The notes under the pieces: generated by a model | Database searches by the model: none | What the model was told of the DNA's origin: nothing | The model's input: the letters and a program-made list of their open reading frames with translations, nothing else | Made by a program: the position numbers and the translations under genes | DNA from: Brachyspira sp949287565 | Lineage (GTDB): Bacteria; Spirochaetota; Brachyspiria; Brachyspirales; Brachyspiraceae | Strand: one strand, 5' to 3' | Length of the DNA stretch: 64,000 nucleotides | Assembly (NCBI RefSeq): GCF_036997615.1 | Contig: NZ_JAWLQA010000011.1 | In this document: positions 54,814-62,999 of the stretch, in pieces | Numbering within the stretch: position 1 is the stretch's first letter | Layout: the number at the start of each line of letters is the position of its first letter

Positions 54814-54837
54814 ATAATAATTAGGAGAAAATGAATA

Positions 54838-56076
54838 ATGATTACGTATAAAAATAATATATTGATGTGCGAAAATATTGATATTAGAGAGATTGCTGAA
54901 GTTTACGGTACACCTTTTTATATTTATTCAAAGAATGATATTTTAACTAAGATAAGATTTTTGAAGGAAATATTTTCACCTTTAAATAATGCATTAATAG
55001 TTTATGCTGTTAAAGCAGAAAATAATTTATCTATATTAAAAATGATGGCTGAAGAGGGTATAGGGGCTGATGTTGTATCTATAGGAGAGACTTTAAAATA
55101 TATAAAGGCAGGCGGAAAGGCTGAGAATGTAGTATTTTCAGGAGTTGCTAAAACAGAGGAAGAGATAAGAAAATCAATAGAGCTTAATATAAAACGTTTC
55201 AATATAGAATCTATTCCGGAGGCTGTAAGAATAAATAATATAGCTAAAGAACTTAAAAAGAAAGTAAAATGTTCAATAAGAGTTAATCCGAATGTTGATG
55301 CTCATACTCATGAAAAGATTACTACAGGTGTTAATGGGAATAAATTTGGTATTAGTATAAAAACAATAAGAGAAAATGGTAATTTATTAAAATCATTATC
55401 TAATATAGAAATAGAGTCATTATCAATGCATATAGGTTCTCAAATGACAGATGCAGAGCCTTTTTATAAAGCTATTTTAGTGATGAGAGATCTAATTGCT
55501 GAAATTAACAGTATGGGATTTAACATTACTGATATTGATATAGGCGGAGGATACGGAGTAAGATATAACAGAGATCATTCAGGATTTGATTTTGATAAAT
55601 TTAAAGCTGAAAGTATTAATCTATTAAAAGAAATGAATTTAAGAGTTACTACAGAACCTGGAAGATATTTTGTGGCAGAATCCGGTGCTTTGATAATGAA
55701 AGTTGAATATATTAAAGAAGAGCTTGGAAGAAAATATGTTATATTAAATGGCGGTATGAATGATTATGTAAGAGTAGCTATGTATGATGCTTATAATGAA
55801 ATATATCCTTTAGTTAAAAAAGATAATGTTTCAAATTATGACTTTGTAGGCCCTATATGTGAAAGTTCAGACTTTTTTGCCTATGACAGGGAATGCAGTG
55901 TATTAGAGCAGGGTGATTATGCGGCTTTACTTGATGCCGGAGCTTATGGATTTAGTATGTCAAGCAATTATAATTCAAGACTTCTTATACCTCAAGTTAT
56001 GATTGATGATAAAAAACATTATATCATAAGAAAAAGACAGACTTTTGATGATATGATAAAAGATGAAATATTATAA
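54838..56076 (+). CDS. lysA: diaminopimelate decarboxylase
   Basis: A 412-residue PLP enzyme, the last step of lysine synthesis from meso-diaminopimelate. Landmarks are TPFYIYSKNDI, VYAVKAENNLSILKMMAEEG (PLP Lys), the specificity part LSMHIGSQ, IDIGGGYGV, EPGRYFVAESG and GPICESSDFFAYDRE with DAGAYGFSMSSNYN near the end, all typical of fold-type III DapDC. AGGAG lies ten bases before the ATG at 54838. Lysine or DAP supply for the peptidoglycan is the natural role. A terminator follows. Confidence 0.95.
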   Translation: MITYKNNILMCENIDIREIAEVYGTPFYIYSKNDILTKIRFLKEIFSPLNNALIVYAVKAENNLSILKMMAEEGIGADVVSIGETLKYIKAGGKAENVVFSGVAKTEEEIRKSIELNIKRFNIESIPEAVRINNIAKELKKKVKCSIRVNPNVDAHTHEKITTGVNGNKFGISIKTIRENGNLLKSLSNIEIESLSMHIGSQMTDAEPFYKAILVMRDLIAEINSMGFNITDIDIGGGYGVRYNRDHSGFDFDKFKAESINLLKEMNLRVTTEPGRYFVAESGALIMKVEYIKEELGRKYVILNGGMNDYVRVAMYDAYNEIYPLVKKDNVSNYDFVGPICESSDFFAYDRECSVLEQGDYAALLDAGAYGFSMSSNYNSRLLIPQVMIDDKKHYIIRKRQTFDDMIKDEIL

Positions 56077-56094
56077 TTAAAAATAGTAAATTAT

Positions 56095-56132
56095 AAAGAC
56101 TATATTGATATTTTATCAATTTAGTCTTTTTT
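56095..56132 (+). terminator. terminator of lysA
   Basis: AAAGACTA plus ATTGAT pair with ATCAAT plus TAGTCTTT (56095-56129), followed by TTTTATTTTTT. Confidence 0.85.
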
Positions 56133-56212
56133 ATTTTTTATAGAAATATTTTTATGCAAAATATAAATTTCTTTTAAATTAGATTATAAGATACTGATTA
56201 TTAACTGCTGAT

Positions 56213-56629
56213 TTAATTGTCTTTATTAAAAATATTTTCTTTTTTGCAGTATCCGCAAAGAAACTCTTTAAATTTATGTACAGTATCTTTGCTCATAGCA
56301 TGTTCTATTAAGCATGCTTCTTCATCAGCTATTTTTTCATCCACATTTAATACTTTTGTAAGGAAATAATAGAATATAGCATGTCTTTCAGCAATATCTT
56401 TCCCTATAGCTCTTCCGCTGTCGGTAAGCTCTATATCTCCGTAATGCTCATGTTTTATATGCCCTAATTTTGACAATGTTTTAATTGCTGTATTAACACT
56501 GGCTTTAGAGCGTCCTACCAAATCTGCTATATCTGTTATTCTAATAGCTTCCTTAAAATTTTTCTCTACTTCAAGATTGTAGATAGTTTCTAAATAATTT
56601 TCTAATATAGGTGTTATTTCTTGTTTCAT
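56213..56629 (-). CDS. DtxR/MntR-family metal-dependent regulator
   Basis: A 138-residue transcription regulator of the DtxR/MntR family. The winged helix is 'LENYLETIYNLEVEKNFKEA' then IRITDIADLVGRSKASVNTA, with the following KTLSKLGHIKHEHYGDIELT. The dimerisation part holds the metal-binding Glu/His set (RHAIFYYFLTKVLNVDEKIA, DEEACLIEHAMS). Length fits the short MntR type without an SH3 domain. It would repress manganese- or iron-transport genes; none is adjacent. It is divergent from the two-component genes, with about 210 bp between the starts. Confidence 0.85.
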   Translation of the reverse strand: MKQEITPILENYLETIYNLEVEKNFKEAIRITDIADLVGRSKASVNTAIKTLSKLGHIKHEHYGDIELTDSGRAIGKDIAERHAIFYYFLTKVLNVDEKIADEEACLIEHAMSKDTVHKFKEFLCGYCKKENIFNKDN

Positions 56630-56754
56630 ATAAATGATTTTAATATAAAAATATTATAAGTCAATATTTAAATGTCTATTTTTTTACATAATGTAAAATA
56701 TAGAAGTTATTATATTTGATAATAAATTAGTTATTTTAGTCTTAATAAAATATT

Positions 56755-56782
56755 TTGACAAAATGTATTTTTTTATTATATT
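56755..56782 (+). promoter_or_regulatory. promoter of the two-component operon
   Basis: TTGACA (56755-56760), 16 bases, TATATT (56777-56782), 59 bases before the ATG at 56842. Another TTGACA at 56805 has no good -10 partner. Confidence 0.5.
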
Positions 56783-56841
56783 TATGATATAAAAAGTATT
56801 TAATTTGACAATAAAATAATTTTAATTTTTGGTAGTATTTT

Positions 56842-57528
56842 ATGAATAAAGAACTTATTTACTCAGTAGAAGATGATGATAATATCAGAGATCTTATTAA
56901 ATATACCGTTGAAGAGGCAGGATATACTATAGAATGCTTTTCAAATGGTAATGATATGCTTGAGGCATTAAAAAAACAAACTCCTAATTTGGTATTACTT
57001 GATATAATGCTTCCTGACATAGAAGGTACAGAAATATTAAAAATTATTAGAACGGATTATGCTCATCTTCCTATTAAAGTAATAATGCTTACAGCTAAAA
57101 CTAGCGAGATAAACATTGTTACAGGTCTTAATTTAGGTGCTGATGATTATATGCCTAAACCTTTTTCTGTACTAGAACTTCTTGCTAGAATAAAAGCAAA
57201 TTTAAGAAAGAAAGATGTGAGATTAGATGCTGAAGAGCTTACTTTTGGGGATATAAAACTTATTGTTAAAAAGAGAAATGTATTCGTAGGAGAAAGACAG
57301 GTTGTTTTAACTCAGAAAGAATTTGATTTGCTTAAGCTATTAATGGAAAATGCCAATAATGTAGTTGATAGAGAAACTATGCTTGAAGAAGTATGGGGCG
57401 TTGACCATACTATGGAAACAAGAACTATTGATATGCATATAAAATCAATAAGACAAAAGCTTGATTTAACTAAAGAAAATATTATAACCGTTAGAGGTAT
57501 GGGATATAAATTAACAGATGTACAATAA
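56842..57528 (+). CDS. OmpR/PhoB-family response regulator
   Basis: A 228-residue regulator. The receiver domain has the acidic pocket (EDDDN), the phosphorylated Asp in LVLLDIMLPD, and the Lys in MPKPFSVLEL. The C-terminal OmpR-type winged helix includes RQVVLTQKEFDLLKLLMENA and TRTIDMHIKSIRQKLDL. It precedes its kinase by 12 bp and shares its promoter. Similarity to PhoB/PhoP is the reason for the group; no phosphate-transport genes are near. Confidence 0.9.
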   Translation: MNKELIYSVEDDDNIRDLIKYTVEEAGYTIECFSNGNDMLEALKKQTPNLVLLDIMLPDIEGTEILKIIRTDYAHLPIKVIMLTAKTSEINIVTGLNLGADDYMPKPFSVLELLARIKANLRKKDVRLDAEELTFGDIKLIVKKRNVFVGERQVVLTQKEFDLLKLLMENANNVVDRETMLEEVWGVDHTMETRTIDMHIKSIRQKLDLTKENIITVRGMGYKLTDVQ

Positions 57529-57540
57529 TTTTAATAAAAG

Positions 57541-59316
57541 ATGATTAAGAATATATTTTATAAATCATTACTCATTTTGATATTGTCAAGTGCTTTAATG
57601 TTTATAGGTATACTGTTTACTGTGCAGTACAATAATATTATGTACAGTCAGGTTATGATAGTAAATATTATGGAGATGCTTGAAAAGGAGATTGATTTAT
57701 ACGATGTTCAGACAGAAGATGCTTTTAGAAAATTTGTACTGCAGTCAGATAAAGAAGAATTAAGAATCAGCATAATATCTACGAATGGTATTGTAATAGC
57801 TGATACTATGACAGATACTTCTAAAAATCCTATGGGAAATCATACCAATAGAAGCGATGTTATAGCTGCATTGCATAGTATAGAAAATAAGCCGGCTTTT
57901 TCTATAAATACTTCTATTAGTCAGAAAACTCCTTATATGTATGTATCCAAAAAAATTAAGGCTCATGATGATAGAGATTATATACTTAGGGTATCAATTC
58001 CTATAGAGTCAGTTAATAAATATTTGATAAGTTTCTTATTTACAGCCGTTATGGTTATAGGAATAGTTATTGTAATTATGGCTTTGGTTCTTCCTTTGAT
58101 GAGCCGTAATATTATGATTCCTTTTTATATGATAAAAGAAACTTTGGATAATATATATAATAATAAATCGCCCACGCCTAAGAATTTAACGGGATATAAT
58201 GATATTAATACTATTCTTTATGATATTAATGAATTGGCTGTGAGTTTGAATGAAAATATCACAGGTTATCAAACTGAAAGAGAGAAGCTCAATTATGTAC
58301 TTGAGAATATAGCACAGGGTATTATTGCTGTTAATAAAAATAAAGAAATATTTTTTATTAATCAATATGCTTTGGATTTGCTTGAAATTTCTGACAGTAA
58401 TATAAAAAAACTTAATGAAATTATAAAAGATGATGATGTAATAGAAAAAATAGATAATGCCATAGAGTTCAGCAGGTTTTCAAAATTTGATGTTAAAGAA
58501 CATACTATGGATATAGAAATAAGTATTGTTCCTATAAGAAATAATGAAAATATATCGGCATTAATAAAGTTTGAAGATGTTACAGATATAAGAAAGGTTG
58601 AGATAGAAAAGCAGGACTTCTTTATAAATGCTTCTCATGAATTAAAAACTCCTCTCACTTCTATAATAGGATATTCCGAGCTTCTTATTGCTACAGGAGG
58701 CGGAAAGAATCAGGCAGATTTTATAAAGAGGATTAATAATGAGGCTCTTAGAATGAAAGACCTTGTTATTGATATGCTTACATTGAGCAGGATAGAGGCT
58801 AATTGGAAGGAAACAGTTGATGAGGAAATAGATATTAAAGATATTGTTCTTGATGTATTTGAAAGCAATAGAATAAAAGCCGAGCAGAGAAATATTGATG
58901 TGCAATTAGATATAGAATCTGCTGTTATAATGGCTAATAAAGAAAAAATTACTGAAGTTGTTAATAATTTGGTTGATAATGCTATAAAATATACTGATGA
59001 TGACGGTAAAGTAAAAATCTATTTAAAGAAGAATACTGATAAAGCTATATTTTCTGTGAAAGATACAGGCTGCGGAATAGCTCCTCAATATTTGAATAGG
59101 GTTTTTGAAAGATTTTTCAGAGTAAAAAACAATAAATATTTAAAGGTTCATGGTACAGGTTTAGGACTTACAATAGTAAAAAATATATGTAATTATTACA
59201 ATGCTGACATACATATTAAAAGTGAAGAGAATGTTGGCACTGAAATGACAGTTGTATTTAATTTGTATAAAGAAGAAGAACATAAAAATATTGAAAAAAT
59301 AGAAAAAAATAATTGA
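57541..59316 (+). CDS. PhoR-type sensor histidine kinase
   Basis: A 591-residue membrane sensor kinase. Two helices (FYKSLLILILSSALMFIGIL and YLISFLFTAVMVIGIVIVIM) bracket a periplasmic part of about 130 residues that could be the input domain. A HAMP-like segment and a PAS domain (YVLENIAQGIIAVNKNKEIF) follow. The kinase core has H box ASHELKTPLTSIIGY, N box EVVNNLVDNAIKYT, G1 DTGCGIAPQYL and G2 GTGLGLTIVKN. It pairs with the response regulator 12 bp upstream. The signal is unknown; the HMA protein gene starts 57 bp behind it. Confidence 0.9.
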   Translation: MIKNIFYKSLLILILSSALMFIGILFTVQYNNIMYSQVMIVNIMEMLEKEIDLYDVQTEDAFRKFVLQSDKEELRISIISTNGIVIADTMTDTSKNPMGNHTNRSDVIAALHSIENKPAFSINTSISQKTPYMYVSKKIKAHDDRDYILRVSIPIESVNKYLISFLFTAVMVIGIVIVIMALVLPLMSRNIMIPFYMIKETLDNIYNNKSPTPKNLTGYNDINTILYDINELAVSLNENITGYQTEREKLNYVLENIAQGIIAVNKNKEIFFINQYALDLLEISDSNIKKLNEIIKDDDVIEKIDNAIEFSRFSKFDVKEHTMDIEISIVPIRNNENISALIKFEDVTDIRKVEIEKQDFFINASHELKTPLTSIIGYSELLIATGGGKNQADFIKRINNEALRMKDLVIDMLTLSRIEANWKETVDEEIDIKDIVLDVFESNRIKAEQRNIDVQLDIESAVIMANKEKITEVVNNLVDNAIKYTDDDGKVKIYLKKNTDKAIFSVKDTGCGIAPQYLNRVFERFFRVKNNKYLKVHGTGLGLTIVKNICNYYNADIHIKSEENVGTEMTVVFNLYKEEEHKNIEKIEKNN

Positions 59317-59372
59317 AAAATACCCTAGTATAGTATATAATTGTTAGATAATTATAACAAAGGAGATATAAA

Positions 59373-59582
59373 ATGAAAAATGTTACTATAAAAATAAAAG
59401 GTATGGGCTGTCAAAATTGTGTTAAAGCAGTTACAGAAGAATTAAGTGCTTTAGATGGTGTAAGCAAAGTTAATGTAAGTTTAGAAAATGCTTGTGCTGA
59501 AGTAGAATACGATGAATCTAAAGTAAGCACTGATAAAATGCTTGACACTATAAAAGAATTAGAATACGAGCCTAGTTTATAA
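59373..59582 (+). CDS. heavy-metal-associated (CopZ-like) copper chaperone
   Basis: A 69-residue single HMA domain with the metal motif GMGCQNCVKAV (C-x2-C after Met) and a ferredoxin-like beta-alpha-beta pattern (KVNVSLENACAEVEYDESKV). It carries Cu(I) or another soft metal ion to a P-type ATPase in its family. GGAG lies upstream of the ATG. Its stop TAA shares its last base with the ATG of ruvA (TAATG), so ruvA is coupled. No P-type ATPase gene is near. Confidence 0.9.
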   Translation: MKNVTIKIKGMGCQNCVKAVTEELSALDGVSKVNVSLENACAEVEYDESKVSTDKMLDTIKELEYEPSL

Positions 59583-60160
59583 TGTTCGCTTTTATAGAAG
59601 GTAAAGTTCAAATAATATCAGAAGGTGTCATTGCTCTTCTTTGTAATGGTGTCGGCTATGAGATTATAGTATCAAAAAAATTGGATGTAAAAAATGATGA
59701 TAATATAAGGCTTTATACCAAACTTATACACAGAGAAGATGCTATGATACTTTATGGTTTTTTAACTAGAGAAGAAAAAAATATGTTTACTACTCTTATG
59801 TCTGCTTCAGGAGTAGGGCCTAAATTAGCTATGGAAGTTCTTTCTACTTATTCCATAAATGATTTGATGCATATACTTTTTAATAAGGATATAAATTTAC
59901 TTAAAAAAGTATCAGGTATGGGAGTAAAAAAGGCTGAAAAACTTTTATTTGAGCTTAGGGACAAGATAGAAAAGATAGATATAAATATTTCACCATCTGT
60001 TATTAGTAATGATAATGAAAGCGATGTTATAAAAGCTTTGATATCATTAGGTTTTTCAAATAATGAAGCTGTTAAGGCTTTGTCTGCAATAGAAAATAAA
60101 GATAATATGACTACAGAAGATTTGATAAGTAATGCTTTAAGAAATCTCAGCACTTTATAA
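59582..60160 (+). CDS. ruvA: Holliday junction DNA helicase subunit RuvA
   Basis: A 192-residue protein that binds four-way DNA junctions and loads RuvB. The N-terminal OB fold (MFAFIEGKVQIISEGVIALL), the two helix-hairpin-helix parts (SASGVGPKLAMEVL and VSGMGVKKAEKLLFELRDKI) and the C-terminal domain that contacts RuvB (VIKALISLGFSNNEAVKALS) are all present. Its start overlaps the HMA gene's stop by one base. RuvB and RuvC genes are not in this window. Confidence 0.96.
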   Translation: MFAFIEGKVQIISEGVIALLCNGVGYEIIVSKKLDVKNDDNIRLYTKLIHREDAMILYGFLTREEKNMFTTLMSASGVGPKLAMEVLSTYSINDLMHILFNKDINLLKKVSGMGVKKAEKLLFELRDKIEKIDINISPSVISNDNESDVIKALISLGFSNNEAVKALSAIENKDNMTTEDLISNALRNLSTL

Positions 60161-60263
60161 TTTTTTATTAAAAATAGAAAATAAATAATTGAAAATAACT
60201 TATTATAGATATATAATTTATTTAATAGTAATGATTATTATTAAAATGCAGAGGTATAATTAA

Positions 60264-60770
60264 ATGGATATAACTATAAAAAAAGCAGGATTAGAAGATG
60301 TTTTTGATATAAGCAAACTTCATGCCATATGCTGGAAAGATGCTTATAAAAATATTATACCTGACTCATATCTTAAAAGAATATATTTAGATGATTGGTG
60401 CGAAGAGTTTGAGGACGGTATCAATAATAAAACTAGAGAGGCACATTTAGCCTATATTGATGGAAAGCCTATAGCTGTTATATCTCATGGAAAAAGCAGA
60501 TGCAATATGGAAGGATACGGCGAGATAATATCATTATATGTTCATCCTATATATCAGGGTTCTGGAATAGGTAAGTTATTATTAGAGCAGGCTGTAAAAT
60601 ATATGAAAGAGTCTGGTTATACTAATATATGTCTTTGCGTTTTTGAGAAAAATGAAGAAGCAAAAAAGTTTTATGAGAAAAATGGATTTAAAGATTCCGG
60701 TACAAAAAATACTTTGAAGATAGATGATGAAGATATAGCAGAAAGCGTATATGTTTATGATATTAATTAA
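60264..60770 (+). CDS. GNAT-family N-acetyltransferase
   Basis: A 168-residue acetyltransferase of the GNAT fold. The acetyl-CoA motif A is LYVHPIYQGSGIGKLLLEQA, and NICLCVFEKNEEAKKFYEKN followed by GFKDSG is motif B. Acceptor substrate is unknown; it could modify an amine or a protein N-terminus. GCAGAGG lies upstream of the ATG. A strong terminator follows; the next gene is convergent. Confidence 0.85.
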   Translation: MDITIKKAGLEDVFDISKLHAICWKDAYKNIIPDSYLKRIYLDDWCEEFEDGINNKTREAHLAYIDGKPIAVISHGKSRCNMEGYGEIISLYVHPIYQGSGIGKLLLEQAVKYMKESGYTNICLCVFEKNEEAKKFYEKNGFKDSGTKNTLKIDDEDIAESVYVYDIN

Positions 60771-60786
60771 AGAATATGTATAAATA

Positions 60787-60822
60787 AAAAGCCGTTAATA
60801 TATAAATATTAGCGGCTTTTTT
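60787..60822. terminator. bidirectional terminator
   Basis: AAAGCCGTTAATA pairs with TATTAGCGGCTTT (60788-60819) with T-runs on both strands. It serves the GNAT gene and the convergent Gfo/Idh/MocA gene. Confidence 0.88.
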
Positions 60823-60837
60823 ATATGCTAAATAAAA

Positions 60838-61818
60838 TTATTTTTCAAAAGGATATTTTATTTTCCAGCTTCTTCTCAAAGTATCCATTATATTTATTAC
60901 TCTCAAAATATCTTCATGAGGCATTTCTTCGCATTCTAATTTGCCGTTATTAATAGCATTGATGCATGAAATTATTTGATATTCATAACCGCTTATTTGT
61001 TTAGGTACTTTTATTGTTTTTACAACCTTTCTGTCTAATGAATAAACTGTTATGCTTTCAGGATTATTTATATTTTTTACAACCATATAACCTTTATCGC
61101 CATTTATAACTCCTTCTCTGTTAGTTAATGCTGACATTGTAGAGTTTAATATAGCCATTTTATTGTCTTCAAAAGTTAATGTGATAGAGTTCTGTTCATC
61201 TACTCCTTTGCTAGTTTTTACGCATGAAGAATCTATTTTTTTTATCTTATTACCGAATACCATTAAAGCAAAATTTATAGTATAAACACCAACATCAAGT
61301 AAAGCTCCTCCAGCAAGTTCTGGCTCTATCAATCTAGGTACTTTATTTATAACATAACCTAAATTAGCAGTTAATGATGTAACTTTTCCTATTATTCCGC
61401 TTTTTATAGTATCATTGATTATTTGTCTGCTAGGCATATATCTAGTCCAAATAGCTTCAGTAAGTAAAAGTTTTTTCTTTTTAGCAAGTATCAATACTTC
61501 TCTTGCTTGTTTAACATTAACAGTAAAAGCCTTTTCGCATATAACATGCTTATTATTTTCCAAACATAATTTTATATGTTCATAGTGGTGTGAATGAGGA
61601 GTGGCTATATACACCAAATCAACATTTTCATCTTTTAGCATTTCTTCATAAGAGCCGTAAAATTTTTTGAATCCATGTTTTTTAGCGAAAGCCTTACTTC
61701 TTTTTATATCTCTTGCACTTACTGCATAAGATTGTGCTTCTTTAATTTTTGAAATAGTTTGTGCCATTTTTTCTGCTATTTTTCCTGCACCTATAAAGCC
61801 TATATTTATTTTTTTCAT
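60838..61818 (-). CDS. Gfo/Idh/MocA-family oxidoreductase
   Basis: A 326-residue NAD(P)-dependent oxidoreductase. The N-terminal Rossmann fold starts with NIGFIGAGKIAEKMAQTI, and ATPHSHHYEHIKLCLENNKH with ICEKAFTVN is the family signature (EKP-like, here EKA). The C-terminal part has VGVYTINFALMVFG and the beta-sheet substrate domain. The usual EKP Pro is Ala, a mild change. Substrate is probably a sugar, inositol or polyol, but cannot be told. It is convergent with the GNAT gene and divergent from scpA. Confidence 0.85.
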   Translation of the reverse strand: MKKINIGFIGAGKIAEKMAQTISKIKEAQSYAVSARDIKRSKAFAKKHGFKKFYGSYEEMLKDENVDLVYIATPHSHHYEHIKLCLENNKHVICEKAFTVNVKQAREVLILAKKKKLLLTEAIWTRYMPSRQIINDTIKSGIIGKVTSLTANLGYVINKVPRLIEPELAGGALLDVGVYTINFALMVFGNKIKKIDSSCVKTSKGVDEQNSITLTFEDNKMAILNSTMSALTNREGVINGDKGYMVVKNINNPESITVYSLDRKVVKTIKVPKQISGYEYQIISCINAINNGKLECEEMPHEDILRVINIMDTLRRSWKIKYPFEK

Positions 61819-61941
61819 TATATTACCCCTTATAAATATTTTATTATGTAAATAATATTAGAATTTAATTTATTGTCAATATTATTAATGGAAAATTATA
61901 TACTTGAATTTTTATATTTTTATAATATATTATATTCCATT

Positions 61942-62979
61942 ATGGAAGAGAATATAAACGAAACACAGCAAGAAAATAATAATACAATAAATGCAGATGC
62001 TTCAGCCAAAGAAGAAACAGAAAACAGTAAGCCGGATTATAAAGAGTTTACAGTTTCATTATCCAGTATAGATTATGAAGGACCATTGTCTATACTTTTT
62101 GATATGCTTAAGAGAAGTGAGAAAAGTATATATGAGGTTTCTATACTTGAAATTATAGATCAGTTTGTAGAATATTTGAAGGCTCAGGCTGCTTTAAATT
62201 TGGATTCTACTGGTGACTTTTTGGTTGTTGCTTCAGAGTTCCACCTTTATAAATCTAAAATGCTTCTTCCTCATGATATGGACGATGATAAATTTACAGA
62301 TAAGCTTAAATTTGAAATAGTTGAGCAGATGCTTGAATTTCAAAGATATAAAATGGTTTCTGAAGAGCTTGATAAACTTCAGGATACATCAGACACTATA
62401 TTTGAAAGAAAGGATACTGAAAGGGTAAAATTCTTCAAAACTGTAAATACAGATGATAATGAAGTAGCTTGGAAGGATATTACGCTTTATGATTTAGTTT
62501 ATGCATTCACAAAGGTGCAGTTTGTTCCGGAAACAGATTTGGCAGTTCTTTCAGGTATGTCTAATTTCCATATAGATAATGCTATTGATATGATAAGAAT
62601 CAAATTATCTGAAACGGCTTTCTTTCCTTTTATTACTTTATTTAAAGACGGAGTTACTAAAAGGCAGCTTGTTACATTCTTTTTGGCTATGCTTGAACTT
62701 GTTAAAGAAAAAGAAATTCTTCTTAAACAAGAGATGAAGTTTAGAGAGATTTATGTATTTAAAAGAGATGAAAAGTTTATGCCTAAAGCAGAAGAAGATA
62801 AATCAGATGATTATGAAGAGTCAGCAGAAGAAAGTAATAATAATTCAGAAGAAGCTCCTAATAATGAAGAGCCTATAGAAGAAAATAACAAAAACACTGA
62901 AAACAATTCTTCAGAAGAAAATAATAATAATGCTGAAAATCTTTCTAATAATGAAAATTCAGATAATAAAAATCAATAA
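61942..62979 (+). CDS. scpA: segregation and condensation protein A, with acidic tail
   Basis: A 345-residue kleisin that joins SMC heads in the bacterial condensin. The N-terminal part has DYEGPLSILFDMLKRSEKSI and VSILEIIDQFVEYLKAQAAL, the middle FLVVASEFHLYKSKMLLP, and the winged-helix end SETAFFPFITLFKDGVTKRQ. The first 40 residues are an Asn/Glu extension, and the last 60 are Glu, Asn and Ser (EESNNNSEEAPNNEEPIEEN), both unlike typical ScpA. I chose the ATG at 61942, since the longer frame from 61873 is improbable. scpB is not adjacent; the next gene starts 20 bp behind. Confidence 0.9.
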   Translation: MEENINETQQENNNTINADASAKEETENSKPDYKEFTVSLSSIDYEGPLSILFDMLKRSEKSIYEVSILEIIDQFVEYLKAQAALNLDSTGDFLVVASEFHLYKSKMLLPHDMDDDKFTDKLKFEIVEQMLEFQRYKMVSEELDKLQDTSDTIFERKDTERVKFFKTVNTDDNEVAWKDITLYDLVYAFTKVQFVPETDLAVLSGMSNFHIDNAIDMIRIKLSETAFFPFITLFKDGVTKRQLVTFFLAMLELVKEKEILLKQEMKFREIYVFKRDEKFMPKAEEDKSDDYEESAEESNNNSEEAPNNEEPIEENNKNTENNSSEENNNNAENLSNNENSDNKNQ

Positions 62980-62999
62980 AACTTTTAATTATTTAAATT

